Of a stretch of 64,000 nt of DNA, positions 12,428 through 23,332 are shown in pieces. The notes beneath the pieces were generated by a model. It was not told where the DNA came from. It made no database searches and was given only the letters and a program-made list of their open reading frames with translations. Where the stretch lies: NCBI GenBank assembly GCA_027563935.2, contig JANVAS020000222.1, positions 3,410,001 to 3,474,000 of the forward strand, in the 5' to 3' direction. Within the stretch, counting starts at the first letter, position 1; the number at the start of each line of letters is the position of its first letter. The stretch comes from Costus lasius (Eukaryota; Streptophyta; Magnoliopsida; Zingiberales; Costaceae). Made by a program: the position numbers and the translations under genes.

Positions 12428-13891
12428 CTACAATAAGCAAATAAGCAAAATAAGTACTATGATAAAGCATTTAACAAGGACTTTAAATTAAATGCTATGC
12501 TCCCACTATTTCCTAACAAGTTGATAACTCTCAAAACTCAACTTGGAAATAAGTGAGTAGGATCCTAATTTCACATGAGGTCTCCTTGACTCACGAGGGT
12601 GAGTTGGGGTGCACAGAGTGATCCCATGCTTTCTTAGGTAGGCATGCCAGCCAATTGTACCGTGCACAACTCCTCTTAGTTAAGACAGACTAGGCACCCT
12701 GAGTCCAGTGAGGGTTGGATACAACACAGAACCATATCCTCTCAACAGCTGCCTCTAGTGTTTCATCATGTCAGTAACATATGAAAACTAGTCAAGTCTA
12801 ACCTGATTGTTATGCCCAGGGCCAACCTGCACCTCGCGAGGGCACGTCTGCACTTGTGGCAGACTAAGATGTATATTGCCACCACGCGCCTTTCAAAGAT
12901 AGATGGGTGTGTCTCATGAGGCTTGACGAGAGCTACACCTCAGAAGGCTACCAACTTGATATTACGAGGAGAGTTTATTTTTTAATTATTATTCTTTTCT
13001 AGCATGAAATTTTCCTATGGTGGCAGCAAAAGGAAAAACACATCACAGGCATGCTATGGACAAAATAATAAACCATCACAGGCATGCTAATATGGTCGAT
13101 ATGGTCATAGCCCTTTTCATACATATAGCATATCACGAGTCATGTGATATGTTATCTTGAATCCAAGGGCTGCGAGTCCCTTTAGTAGATCAGCCCATGC
13201 CAGAAGCCGAAAGCAAGCATCCCTTCCTCCAATTGCAAATCCATCACCAAGCTTCCAAAGCTGGCGCCACTCTGAATTCGGTTGAAAAAGCCACTTTGTT
13301 GTCTTGATGAACCTTAACCTATCTTATGAAAACAATTCTACATCTATTCTAAAGCAAGATGAAAATTTTTACATCAAGATAGAGGGGAGAACCACAGGCA
13401 AGTGGCAGAAAGATTTTACAAGCATTCATCATAGGTGGAAACATCCTTCCACATCACAAGATAGGAGGGCACTCGCTATGACCATATCAACCAATGGAAG
13501 AGACAAGTGGTGCATATATAAAATTTGAAAAACCGAAAAAATCAAATTTAATCCCCTTATGCGCCAACTCCATCCAAAGCACTCTCTCAATCAAATTTAT
13601 GCTAAAATTCAGATCAAGTTTCATGATGATTTCATAGACCCTATCGGCTGGCAATTTTGTCAGATCAAGAGACCCGGCTAGTCCGAAGACAAAATGTCCA
13701 TCCTACTTGACAAAACTACCTGTGCCTTTGGTCTTAAATCAATTAGAAAAATAATCCAAAGATCAGCCATAAAAATTGATAAGGGAAGTTTGGATGAAAA
13801 ATGCCTTCTAGGTGAAGAGCGCATGGACGAAAGAAAAATTTTTGAAAATTTTTTCATACAAGCACATGTACACCTTGTGTTTCTCGCAAAT
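12428..13891 (-). other. 5' leader of B1
   Basis: This is non-coding sequence between gag and the primer site. The gag-proximal part (about 12560-12990) is recognisably homologous to the gag-proximal leader of family A: it shares CTCAGAAGGCTA and ACTTGATATTA, a GATAGATGG block and a GGTCTCC...GTGCACAGAG block. It has a perfect 10-bp palindrome CCTCGCGAGG (12832-12841) where family A has the CCCAC-TGA-GTGGG hairpin. The PBS-proximal part (about 13640-13730) matches the B2 leader near 22690-22790. Confidence 0.75.
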
Positions 13892-13892
13892 A

Positions 13893-13904
13893 GCTCTGAT
13901 ACCA
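13893..13904 (-). promoter_or_regulatory. Primer binding site of B1
   Basis: The minus strand reads TGGTATCAGAGC one base inside the LTR end, the initiator-methionine tRNA type. It is unchanged although the coding region is badly decayed. Confidence 0.9.
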
Positions 13905-13905
13905 C

Positions 13906-15491
13906 TGTTGGGGAATACCGGGTGTAATTTAAAATTTTGCGAGTACCAAGACGCAGCGGAAAAAGTATTACACCCGAAACATATTCCTTTCCCAAGGATC
14001 CATGTGAGAGAGAGAATACAAGGATGTGAAAGGGATAGTACATCTATTTCTTGTCAAGTTGATGATGCCAAGTTGAAGACGATCAAGTGCTCGTCCTCTA
14101 CAAGTATCCACACGTCGACCTTCTCAATGTTGCTCCCTTCTACGCTTAGTGCTAGCCTCGGGAAGAGAAGATCACCTCTTGGAATCTCCTTCTTCTCCCT
14201 CCTTGCTCTTCATGCCAACTTGTCTCCTTGCTTGGAGACTCTCGGCCAAAGAGAAGAGGAAGATGAGAAGTGGCGCAACACCAAAGGAAGAGCACGGCTA
14301 GGGTTTCAAGACTTGCGCAACTCCAAGTTGCCTTGCCTCTAGAAGAAACTCTTCTTTTATAACCATCTAAGCCATAGCCGCCACCCCTCTTTCCTTAAGT
14401 GTTCTTGGTGCAATTCCTCCAAGGAATTGCCGCAAGACATCAGCCACACAAGTCTCTTGAATTGGCGCAAACTAAAGCATAGGAATAATCTAGCTTCTTG
14501 CCATATCAAGAGAGGTAATTTGAGTTCAATTATTATTTGGACTTTCCATATGTGATCGGCGCATATCACACTTGAATTTAGCAAGCCTTGCATGCCTTCA
14601 CATCAGCCCATGCGTCCAAGATAGTTTCCAACTATGGAAACTAAATTCCATTAGGATTCATATATGCAATTGGCGCAATTTCCACATATGGAATTATCCC
14701 ATGCGCCAAGTATGAAATCCCATTAGGATTCCAATCTTGCCTCAATTAGATTTAATCCACAATCTCTAATTGGATTTGGATTTCAACACTAATTAGGCCC
14801 ATGATTTAAATCCTTATTGGATTAGGATTTACGCCCAACACAATGGGCCTTATTCAAATCCAAATCACATTAGGATTTGAATCCTAATTGGATTAGGATT
14901 CCAACTCCTAGTAGAATTAGGATTCCAACTTCTAGTTGGATTAGGATTCCAATTCCTAATTAAATTAGGATTCCAATTCCTAATAGGATTAGGATTCTAA
15001 TCCCTAATAGAATTAGGATTCCAACTCCTAGTTGGATTAAGATTCCAACTCCTAATTAAATTAGGATTCGAATCCATCATGGTTTATAGTCCCAAGTCCA
15101 AGTTCAACTCCCATATGGAGTACAAACTTGACCAGGATATACAAAAACCCATGAATCCCAATTGGACTAAGATTCAACCATGAATCTGACTTAGGATCAA
15201 AATGAACTCAAATATATTCCCAAGATATCCAAATCAAAATACAATGTCAAGAGTTTATTGCGTGTGACCCTGTAGGATCCATATGACGATGACAATGATG
15301 ATTAAACATCATAAGTAGTGAGAGGTATCTAGCAACACATCATTGCTACCCATGTCATAGGACTTAAGTCATCTGGCAACAACTCCCTAACAAGCAACGA
15401 GGATTCCCATGCATTATAGATCCCTTTGCCTGAACTGATATCCCGCCATTGGATTAGTCTCATATTTATTAATCCAATGAATACCTCAAGT
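13906..15491 (-). repeat. Family B 5' LTR of B1, truncated
   Basis: It matches the 3' LTR from the inner end (TGTTGGGGAATACC on the plus strand) outward. At about 15478 it jumps from the equivalent of 6929 to that of 7159, an internal deletion of about 230 bp. It then stops at about 15491, losing the outer ~380 bp. The TATA motif is at 14354-14361. Confidence 0.85.
14870..15069. repeat. 24-bp minisatellite in B1 5' LTR (9 units)
   Basis: The TTAGGATT (once TTAAGATT) motif recurs at 14870, 14893, 14917, 14941, 14965, 14989, 15013, 15037 and 15061. This is two units fewer than in the 3' LTR of the same element. Confidence 0.92.
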
Positions 15492-15604
15492 CTATGAGAT
15501 TATTGCTAGACTAGGTTTCATTTATGTTTTATCTTTTTATTCTTTTCTGTTTACTTACATCATTTGATCAGTTTGCTCTAGTGTGCACAGGAAATTCATT
15601 TCTA

Positions 15605-16663
15605 ATGGCTGATCGAAGATCACTGAGAGACTATGCAGCCCCTAATCCTCAAAGGATACAATTTAGCATTGCTAGACCTGCAATTGAGGCCTCCAACTTT
15701 GAAATTAACCCTGCCTTCTTGTCTATGATCCAGCAGAACCAGTTCGTAGGATCATCAATCGAAGATCCTTATTCACATTTATATATTTTTCTTGAATATT
15801 GTGATACCATAAAAATTCATGGAGTTTCTAATGACACACTAAAACTGAGATTGTTCCCTTTTTCTCTCAGGGATCAAGCACGATCTTGGTTGCATTCTCA
15901 TCAACCCAATACCTTCACAACATGGGAACAATTATCAAAAGCTTTTTTGATGAAATATTTTCCACTGAGCAAGACTATCCAATTGAGGAATCAAATCACG
16001 AACTTTCAACAAAAGAGTGGAGAATCACTCAGCAAGGCATGGGAGATATTCAATGATTTATAACGGAAGTGTCCTAACCATGGCTTCGAAAATGAGTTTC
16101 TAATTCAGATATTTTATTGTGGCTTAGATTATAATACCCGTCTAATTATTGATGCTGCTGCAGGGGGAGCCTTGATGAGTAGAACATTTGACGATGCTTT
16201 CAAGTTGCTTGAGGAGATGTCCTTGAATCATAGCCAATGGGCTCCAGATGAAGGAATGTTATATTGTCATCAACATGGTAAGAATGAGAATGAGGATCAG
16301 CAACCCTTGACTAAAGGGGTTAGTGAACCCATGCTAGAGAAACTTTTAGCTAGCCAAATTCAATCATTGCAAATTGAAAACACAAAAAAATTTGAGGATC
16401 TTGAAGAAACTGTTAGTCACCTTGCTTCTCAATTAGAATCCTTAGTGGCGTACAATAAAATTCTAGAAGAACAAATATCTAGATTAAGCTCTGGGGAACA
16501 TTGCAATGCCATTATCACTAGAAGTGGGAGACTATTAGGAGAACTTATGGAGAAAGAGTCTATTAATGATCATTATGAGGAATTAGAATTAGAAGAATCT
16601 TCTGAACATGAACAAACCCTACCTAGTTTAACACCTCAAAACCTCAGAAGAATCTTCTGATCA
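15605..16663 (+). pseudogene. gag: Athila-like gag (one in-frame stop, cut by S2)
   Basis: ATG at 15605 follows GTGCACAGGAAATTCATTTCT, a context like that of other Athila gag starts. The protein begins MADRRSLRDYAAPNPQRIQF and contains the capsid region (LFPFSLRDQARSWLHSHQP; TTWEQLSKAFLMKYFP). A TAA at 16061-16063 interrupts the frame after FNDL, and the same frame then continues (RKCPNHGFENEFLIQ) to 16660. The later part is acidic and likely coiled coil (LEELELEESSEHE-like). No CCHC zinc knuckle is visible before the S2 insertion. The gag product would assemble the particle, but this copy is dead. Confidence 0.8.
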
Positions 16664-16666
16664 TTA

Positions 16667-18386
16667 TGGGGTATGCCCTTAAGGCTAATGTTTGAGGCCT
16701 TGGGATTCTTTCAGTATCATGTATAAACTCTTATGTTTATAAAGGCATGGTTGTTATTCAGTTTGTTACATTGTCTGCTGCAATAAGTGTGCTTCTGAAT
16801 AATGTCTCAATGCTGTTCAGCTAGGCTGACATGCAATGCAGTCCTTAGTCGAGATATCTTGGTGAACATGAGACAGCCTTGATATGATTGAGACTAATAT
16901 GTGTTCTAATCTTGTAGGATGCTTCGAGCATGGAATAAGATGTAGACTCATGGGTACATTAGATGTACTGGACAGACCCTACTAGGATATTCAATTGCTT
17001 GTCACAATGTGAATAATCCTTGTTTGCAACAAGTGGCATAATGTCCTCTGACTTGAGATCACTTGTGTTTCTAAATGATGATTGTCATTGTTTTGAGGTA
17101 GTTCAATATCATTTGAAACATAATGGTTATAGACTATCTTGGATAATGATCATGAGTCATGTTAGAGCACTAGTGATAGATACAGGATTGCCGTCTCCTT
17201 GTTTAAGGAGTGTGATGTTCTAAAGGGGCCCCCCTGGATGAGATGATTGAGAAAGTGTATGGCCATACCCAGGTGACTATGTTCATCTGATCTAATCATG
17301 CTCATCATATTGGAGCTATAGGCTTGACACGCTTGTCCAATAAGAACATCCAGTGGCAAAGGAAACAAGTATGCCTTGTGAAATAGATTCACACTTGTGC
17401 TGTGGTTTGGGTGTAGTCTTGGAAGACTCTTTCCTTTATATCGGGAGACAGTGATGTGTTGCTAGATACCCCTCACTGATCGTGATAACGTAAGTTATCG
17501 TTACCGACATTTAAAGGAAACCCTCAGGGTCGCACAATTTGATGATATGGCTTACTTAAGTCAGATCGTGTGGACTGAATTGTTTTGGTTCAGTTTAAAG
17601 GGATTTAAACTCTGATTGTAAGTGAGATCTGGTCTGATCATGTTTGATTGATTAGGGCTTGAGATCTGTAAGCTTCGATCGAGAGAGTTGATGCTAGATC
17701 GATGAGATCAAGGGCATCAAGAGATGAACGGTTAGATCATGAACCTTAGGGTTTTAGGTGATCTGGACCAAGGCTTGGTTTGATTTGGTCTTTGAACCAA
17801 ATTGGGTTGAACCGAATGGCTTGAACCGGTTCACATAGGTGAACGCATGGTTCAAAGGCTTGATGGCGCTTTGGGCGGTTTGCCTTGAATGAGCGCATGG
17901 TTCATGAATGCGTGAACGCATGAAGTGAAGTTTTTACTATTTTTGGAAGAGGCGTTTTCCAAAATAGTTAACTCACCTCACGTTCGAGAGCACTCATCCT
18001 ATTCTCGCCCTTTTTGCCTCTTCCTCTCGACGTCTTCGCGTGTGGAGAAAGGGTGGACGACAAGGAGAGACTCGGCCAAGCTAGAGACATCATCTCTTCT
18101 CCCTCAAGCGATCAGGATTCTTGGAGCCTTGCTAGCACAAGGAGCAACAAGGAGTAGGCTAAGTCTCATCTCGTATGCGCACACTTTGGAGGAGAACCTC
18201 ATCGTCCTCTTGCTTCCAAATCTCCATCCAAGCGATGGCCATGGTATGAATCTCTTCCAATCTATGCAAGTTTATATAAGTTGATCAATGAAACATACAT
18301 GCGATCATTGAAACCCAAGCTTCCGAAATGAAAAATTTTACACATGCGCCTATTAGGGTTTCACTCCCCCTTGAAGGGGACTTTCA
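16667..18386 (+). repeat. Family A solo LTR S2 with rearranged 5' junction
   Basis: About 1.72 kb of family A LTR lies between gag and protease of G. The right end is normal (GGGGACTTTCA). On the left the first three bases of the usual TGTTGGGG are missing, and the LTR is preceded by about 25 bases of filler copied from nearby gag. GTTTAACACCTCAAAA stands on both sides (16626-16641 and 18387-18402). The palindrome GTATGGCCATAC is at 17257-17268. No internal sequence remains, so this is a solo LTR. Confidence 0.88.
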
Positions 18387-18424
18387 GTTTAACACCTCAA
18401 AAGGGAAGTAAACCGTAAGGGGAT

Positions 18425-19528
18425 GTGCCATGTAAAGAAAGTGATTCTAAGACTAATCTACCTCCACCCTATAGACCACCAGTACCTTTTCCCCAAAGGA
18501 TAGTGCAAGAGAAGTTAGATAAACAATTTGAGAAATTTCTTGATGTTTTGAAAAAGCTTTACATTAACATACCATTTACTGAAGCTTTATCTCAAATGCC
18601 CATATATGCTAAATTTTTGAAAGAAATCTTGTCTAACAAAAGAAAGATAGAAAACTATGGTACTATGGCTTTAACTGAGGAATGTAGTGTTGTTATTCAA
18701 AACAGGTTGCCACCAAAATTGAATGATCCAGGTAGTTTTTCTATCCCATGTTTTATTGGTAGTATGGCTTTCGATCGAGCCTTATGTGATCTAGGGGCTA
18801 GTGTAAGTCTTATGCCTTTGTCTGTGTGCAGGAAATTGGACATGGGAGCTCCTAAGCCGACTAGAATTTCTTTGCAGCTCGCTGATCGATCGGTAAAATA
18901 TCCAGTGGGTATTCTAGAGGATGTTCCTATACAAGTTGGTAAATACTTCATACCTGCTGATTTTGTGGTACTTGAAATGGAAGAGGATGCCAAGATTCCT
19001 ATTATTTTGGGTAGGTCGTTCTTAGCCACTACTGGAGCCCTTATTGATGTACGGAACGGTAAACTTGCTTTAAGAATTGGCAATGACAAGATTGAGTTTG
19101 ATTTGAATAATTCATTGAAAAAACCTGCATATGCTAGTTCTTGTTGCACTATTCATGCCATCGATGACACAGTTTATGATGTTAGTTGTTTGTTTGATGA
19201 TTCTTTTGCTGATGTTTCTTTTTCTGATGCCTTGAAAATTTCTTGTGAAAAAATTGATAATTCTAGTTTTGAGAATGATTTTGATGAATTCGATGATGAA
19301 AAATATGATATTTTAGATTGTGCTACTTTTAATAATGAAAGTGAAAAGATCCCTAAAGTTGAGTTGAAAGTTTTACCTGATAATCTTAGATATGAATTTC
19401 TTGGTCCTAACTCCACCTACCCTGTGATTGTGGATGCTAAATTAGATGCCAGGGAAACTGATCTACTCTTGAAGGAGCTAAGAATTCATAGAAAGGTAAT
19501 TGGGTATTCCATTGATGACTTAAAATAG
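18425..19528 (+). pseudogene. Athila-like protease region of G
   Basis: The frame includes the conserved pre-protease block (EKFLDVLKKLYINIPFTEAL; MPIYAKFLKEIL) and an aspartic protease of retropepsin type. Its catalytic triad region is CDLGASVSLMPLSV, followed by the flap and ILGRSFLATTGALIDV. The D-L-G form is usual for Athila/Tat elements. An acidic linker follows, and the frame ends in a TAG at 19526-19528. The same frame resumes directly into reverse transcriptase, so the stop is a nonsense change rather than a natural end. Confidence 0.85.
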
Positions 19529-20528
19529 ATTAATCCTTCTTTTTATATGCACAGGATTCACATGGTGGATGAGCACAAACCGCATGTAGATTTTCAGAGA
19601 AGGCTCAACCCGTCTATGAAGGAAGTGGTGAAGAAGGAAGTACTAAAATTGCTAGATGTAGGTATTGTCTACCCTATCTCAGATAGTAAGTGGGTGAGTC
19701 CTGTACACTGTGTTCCAAAGAAGGGAGGTGTCACTGTAATGAAAAATAAGGATAATGAATTGATACCTGTTAGAAATGTCACTAGTTGGCGTATGTGTAT
19801 TGATTATAGAAAATTAAATGTTGCCACTAGGAAAGATCATTTTTCCTTACCTTTCATTGATCAAATGGTGGAGAGACTTGCCAAACACTCTCACTTTTGT
19901 TTTCTTGAGGGGTATTCCGGATTTTTTCAGATTCCTATTTATCCCGATGATCAGGATAAAACCACTTTTACATGTCCTTATGGTACTTTTGCTTATAGAA
20001 GAATGCCCTTTGGTTTATGCAATACACCTACCACTTTTCAAAGGTGTATGATGGCAATTTTTTCTGAATTTATTGAAGACTTCATGGATGTTTTTATGGA
20101 TGATTTCTCTGTCTATGGTTTCTCTTTCGATGACTGCTTAGCTAATCTCTCTCGAGTTTTACAGCGATGCGAAGAGACTAACCTTGTCTTGAATTGGGAA
20201 AAGTGTCACTTTATGGTTAGACAGGGGATAGTTTTGGGCCATCTTGTTTTAGAGAGAGGGATTGAAGTGGACAAGGCCAAGATAGAAGTGATTGAGAAGT
20301 TAGCCTCACCCACCACTGTCAAGGAGATCCGGAGCTTTTTGGGACATGCATGGTTTTATAGGAGATTCATCAGGGACTTCTCTAAACTTGCTAAACCTTT
20401 AACTGATTTACTTTGTAAAGACGCCAAATTCTACTTTGATGCGAAATGTCTGTTTGCTTTTCAGCAATTAAAGAAAGCTTTCGTTACAGCACCCATCATT
20501 CAGCCCCTAGATTGGGACTCGCCCTTTG
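19529..20528 (+). pseudogene. Athila-like reverse transcriptase of G, truncated
   Basis: The sequence carries the gypsy RT blocks in order: VYPISDSKWVSPVHCVPKKG, WRMCIDYRKLN, PFIDQMVERLAKHSHFCFLE, YRRMPFGLCNTPTTFQRCM and the catalytic VFMDDFSVYG. The connection domain follows (EIRSFLGHAWFYRRFIRDFS). It ends at LDWDSPF, the doorway to RNase H, because B2 inserted at 20529. Bases 20524-20528 (CTTTG) would be the B2 target duplication. Confidence 0.9.
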
Positions 20529-22483
20529 TGTTGGTGTATATGCCCTAGGACATAGTTTTGGTCCATTATTTGTACTACTTGACATTGATATTTATATATC
20601 ATTACTGGCATTGTCATTATCAATGTTTGTTCACATCTGCATTTGTGTACCTACATGATAATGTCCCTAGAGACAGATTGGATCTGTGCTCAAACTATTG
20701 TCCCCAGTCAATGTTTCTTAGTGGATATGAGACAACTATGATACTTGTGAGACTGGTATATGGGCTGGTTAGGCACGAGGTGCTAATGCAGGCATATGAA
20801 TATATCAGTGGTGGATATACTAGACCAACCCGCTGTGAGGCAATAACTTGGTGTCACGAGTTATTCTCACAAGTGATAGGAGATGCATTGATCCCTTGAC
20901 TTGAGGTCATTGGCCATTCTATATGGTTAGGGATATGCTTTGATACAACCTAACACCTTGCCGTAGTTGGGAGGTAATAACGGTTGTCATTGGGCATGTC
21001 ACGACCCATATGAGAAGGTCAATGCACAGACATAGGATTTGCCCCTTCCTAAGGGAAGCTTGATATCCATGGAGCTCCTCTATGGTTCTATGACTGAAAG
21101 TGTATGGCCATACCCAGGTTAGACCTGATTTAGTCATAGCCATGAGATTGGATAAAAACAAGTGGTGACACACTTGGCCAATCAGATATCAGTTCGGCAA
21201 AGAGACTGTAATGCATCTGTACCTGGTTGCGATGGTGGGGATGTCGATGTCGATATCCATTCCGATGACTTGGGTAGCAGCGATGCACTGCTAGGTGCCA
21301 CTCACTGCTTGTGGTGACCTTAGGTCAGCACTACCAACGTCAGAGGAACCTACAGGGTCACACACCTTGATACTCGAGTTCTCGTATTGATCGGGAAGCC
21401 TTATGATCGAGTTATAGGATAACTCAGATCTATTTTGGAGATTTCATCAGCGCCAATGGGCCTGATGAGATGGAAGAAATTTATTGGAGCCAACTTCCAT
21501 TTACGGCATATTAACCATGGTTAGCCTAATTTGACCTTGGGTTAAATCGGATTAGATCCAAGGGCTTGGTTAACATGCATAATGGACCTTGAGCTGGGCC
21601 CATTGTAAAGTTGGGCTTACTGGGCTTAAGGAGAGGGAGATAGTAGGCGTGTGATTAACCCTGGTTAGACTAGGGTTAACGCCTATGATGTAAAATTAAT
21701 CATATAAGGGTTAATTAATTAATTAATTAGAATCCTAATTGGATTAGGACTAATTATTTAATTAATTAATTAGAATCCTAATTGGATTAGGATTTAATTG
21801 TTTAAATAATTAGAATCCTAATTGGATTAGGATTTAATTGTTTAAATAATTAATTAGAGTCCTAATTGGATTAGGACTTGATTAATTTGGCATGTTCTCC
21901 TATATCCTCTCTTAGCCGCCCACTTTGGTTTAATTGTGGCCACTCATTGCCTCCCAAGGTCTCTTAAATAGAGAACCTAGCCGGCCCTCTTGAGATACAA
22001 TTTCTCTAAGAGGCGTGAGCAACATCAAGGGGCGAGTGTGCAAGGGAGTGGCGCATCTTCCATCAAACTAGTCGCAAGTGATCTTTCTCTTCTCCTTCTT
22101 CTCTTGGCGCAAGAAGGACTTGGAAGATTGGCCGCTCTCCTCCTTCTCCTCATCTTCTTTTTTGGTGCTTCATCCTTGGAGGTGGCGCAAGGCTTGAAGA
22201 AGGTGACAAAGGCTTGGATCTTCTTCCCGAGGCTAGTGGAAGAAGAGGACTCGAGGTGATCCGTGTGTTTGAGACTGCATAGCGCTCACGCATGGGCGCC
22301 TACTTCGACATCAACATCGCGTTGCTCAAGGTATTTTCTATCTCATCGTGTCGAATCTTTCGCATGCGATCTTCACTGGGTTTTTGGGACTGGCCTGTTT
22401 CGGGGATATTAGTTCCGCTGCGCAATGTATTTGTGTAATTTCTATCTCTGAAAATTGTAAAATATCCCCGGGGTTTCCCAACA
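20529..22483 (+). repeat. Family B 5' LTR of B2
   Basis: This 1,955-bp LTR starts TGTTGGTGTATATGCCCTAG and ends GGGGTTTCCCAACA. It contains the palindrome GTATGGCCATAC at 21102-21113 and a run of TCCTAATTGGATTAGGA inverted repeats separated by TTTAATTGTTTAAATAATTA at about 21710-21885. These correspond in place to the B1 minisatellite. A weak TATA-like TTAAATAG lies near 21964-21971. The partner LTR is not in the window. Confidence 0.85.
21710..21885. repeat. AT-rich tandem inverted repeats in B2 LTR
   Basis: Four copies of a TCCTAATTGGATTAGGA hairpin (arms of 7-9 bp around TGG) are spaced about 45-55 bp apart by TTAATTAATT and TTTAAATAATT linkers. They are the same motif as the 24-bp minisatellite of B1 but differently spaced. 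Confidence 0.85.
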
Positions 22484-22484
22484 G

Positions 22485-22496
22485 TGGTATTAGAGG
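22485..22496 (+). promoter_or_regulatory. Altered primer binding site of B2
   Basis: TGGTATTAGAGG stands where TGGTATCAGAGC is expected, one base inside the LTR. The C-to-T change and the altered last base suggest decay of an old copy. Confidence 0.7.
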
Positions 22497-23332
22497 GACT
22501 TGCGAAACTCGAACGATGTATTTTCATGCTTTTCCATGCTCACATGCCATATCTCAATTTTCGCAAATTGCATGATCACATGGCAAACGATTTTTCTAAA
22601 GTAGGAAAAATTAGGGTTTCTTGTTTCTATCAACTTTTCAATATCTTTTGGAATTTTGGGTTATTTTCTTGCATGATTTAAAAATCAAAGGCGCACGTGG
22701 TTTTGTCAAGTAGGATGGGCATTGTGTCTTCGGACTGGCCGAGTCTCTTGATCTGACAAAATTACCAGCCAAGAGGATTTTGAAATCATCATGAAAATCA
22801 ATCATGAATAACCAAAAGATTTGTGAGAAGAAGATGAGAAAAAGAGACTGGTTTTATGAAAAATTAAAATTTCAGATTTTATGCTTTTCATGAGCATGTA
22901 GAACAGCATGTGTAGATATCTTGCTTGTGCATAATGTTGTGATCATGAGTCAAGCCCCTTTGCATGCCTGTGATGTACTCTTGTGAGGCCTGCGTGCCGC
23001 TTGTCTTTTTGCTTTCAATTAAGATGAAGATTAGGGTGGCGCATATCACTTGGAGATTGGCGCATGCATGCTTGCTTGCGCACCTTGCATGGTGGCGCAA
23101 GGAGCACCCTTCATTCATGGCGCATGGTGAGTGGCGCAGGTTTGACTTGGCCGAGCCTTAAGGCTTGTGTTCTATGTCTCTTGGCCCTCACATGGTGGCG
23201 CATCACCCTTGGAGGAAGCCCATGGCATTGGCCGAACCTATGAGGGTGCTTCTAGGGTTTTCCTAGAGATACCTCTAGGGTTTGAGAGCTAAACCATGGT
23301 GAGGAGGACCTTGGAGCTGAGCTTGAAGATCA
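22497..23332 (+). other. 5' leader of B2 (interrupted by F)
   Basis: This is non-coding leader, homologous to B1 around 22690-22790. A stretch rich in TGGCGCA repeats (about 23038-23205) has no counterpart I could find elsewhere in the window. No ORF is convincing. Bases 23328-23332 (GATCA) would be the target duplication of F. Confidence 0.7.

Larger units (their letters stand above)
5262..15491 (-). mobile_element. Family B Ty1/copia element B1 (old, decayed, with nested solo LTR)
   Basis: Read on the minus strand: 5' LTR (13906-15491, truncated), primer site, leader, decayed gag and pol, polypurine tract, 3' LTR (5262-7554). The coding part is full of stops and frameshifts and was split by solo LTR S1. 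The 5' LTR lacks its outer end and is joined directly to Athila-like sequence, so no target duplication can be checked. Confidence 0.85.
15492..20528 (+). mobile_element. Athila-like Ty3/gypsy element G, fragment
   Basis: Gag, protease and reverse transcriptase follow in one plus-strand frame, interrupted by in-frame stops and by solo LTR S2. The left end is a breakpoint against the B1 LTR. The right end is the insertion point of B2 at the start of RNase H. No LTR of this element is in the window; the Athila-like LTR at 3695-4694 lies on the other side of B1 and cannot be tied to it. Confidence 0.82.
20529..23332 (+). mobile_element. Family B Ty1/copia element B2, 5' part
   Basis: It consists of a 5' LTR, a changed primer site and about 850 bp of leader. 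F then inserted at 23333, and everything downstream of B2 has been lost with the later deletion. It is placed in family B because its leader (22690-22790) matches the reverse complement of the B1 leader near 13640-13730, including TTTTGTCAAGTAGGATGG. Confidence 0.85.

Noticed and set aside
22038..22259. Host gene with a leucine-rich reading frame in the B2 LTR (about 21990-22259)
   Set aside because: It lies in the U3/R part of an LTR, is CT-rich by composition and ends without any domain.
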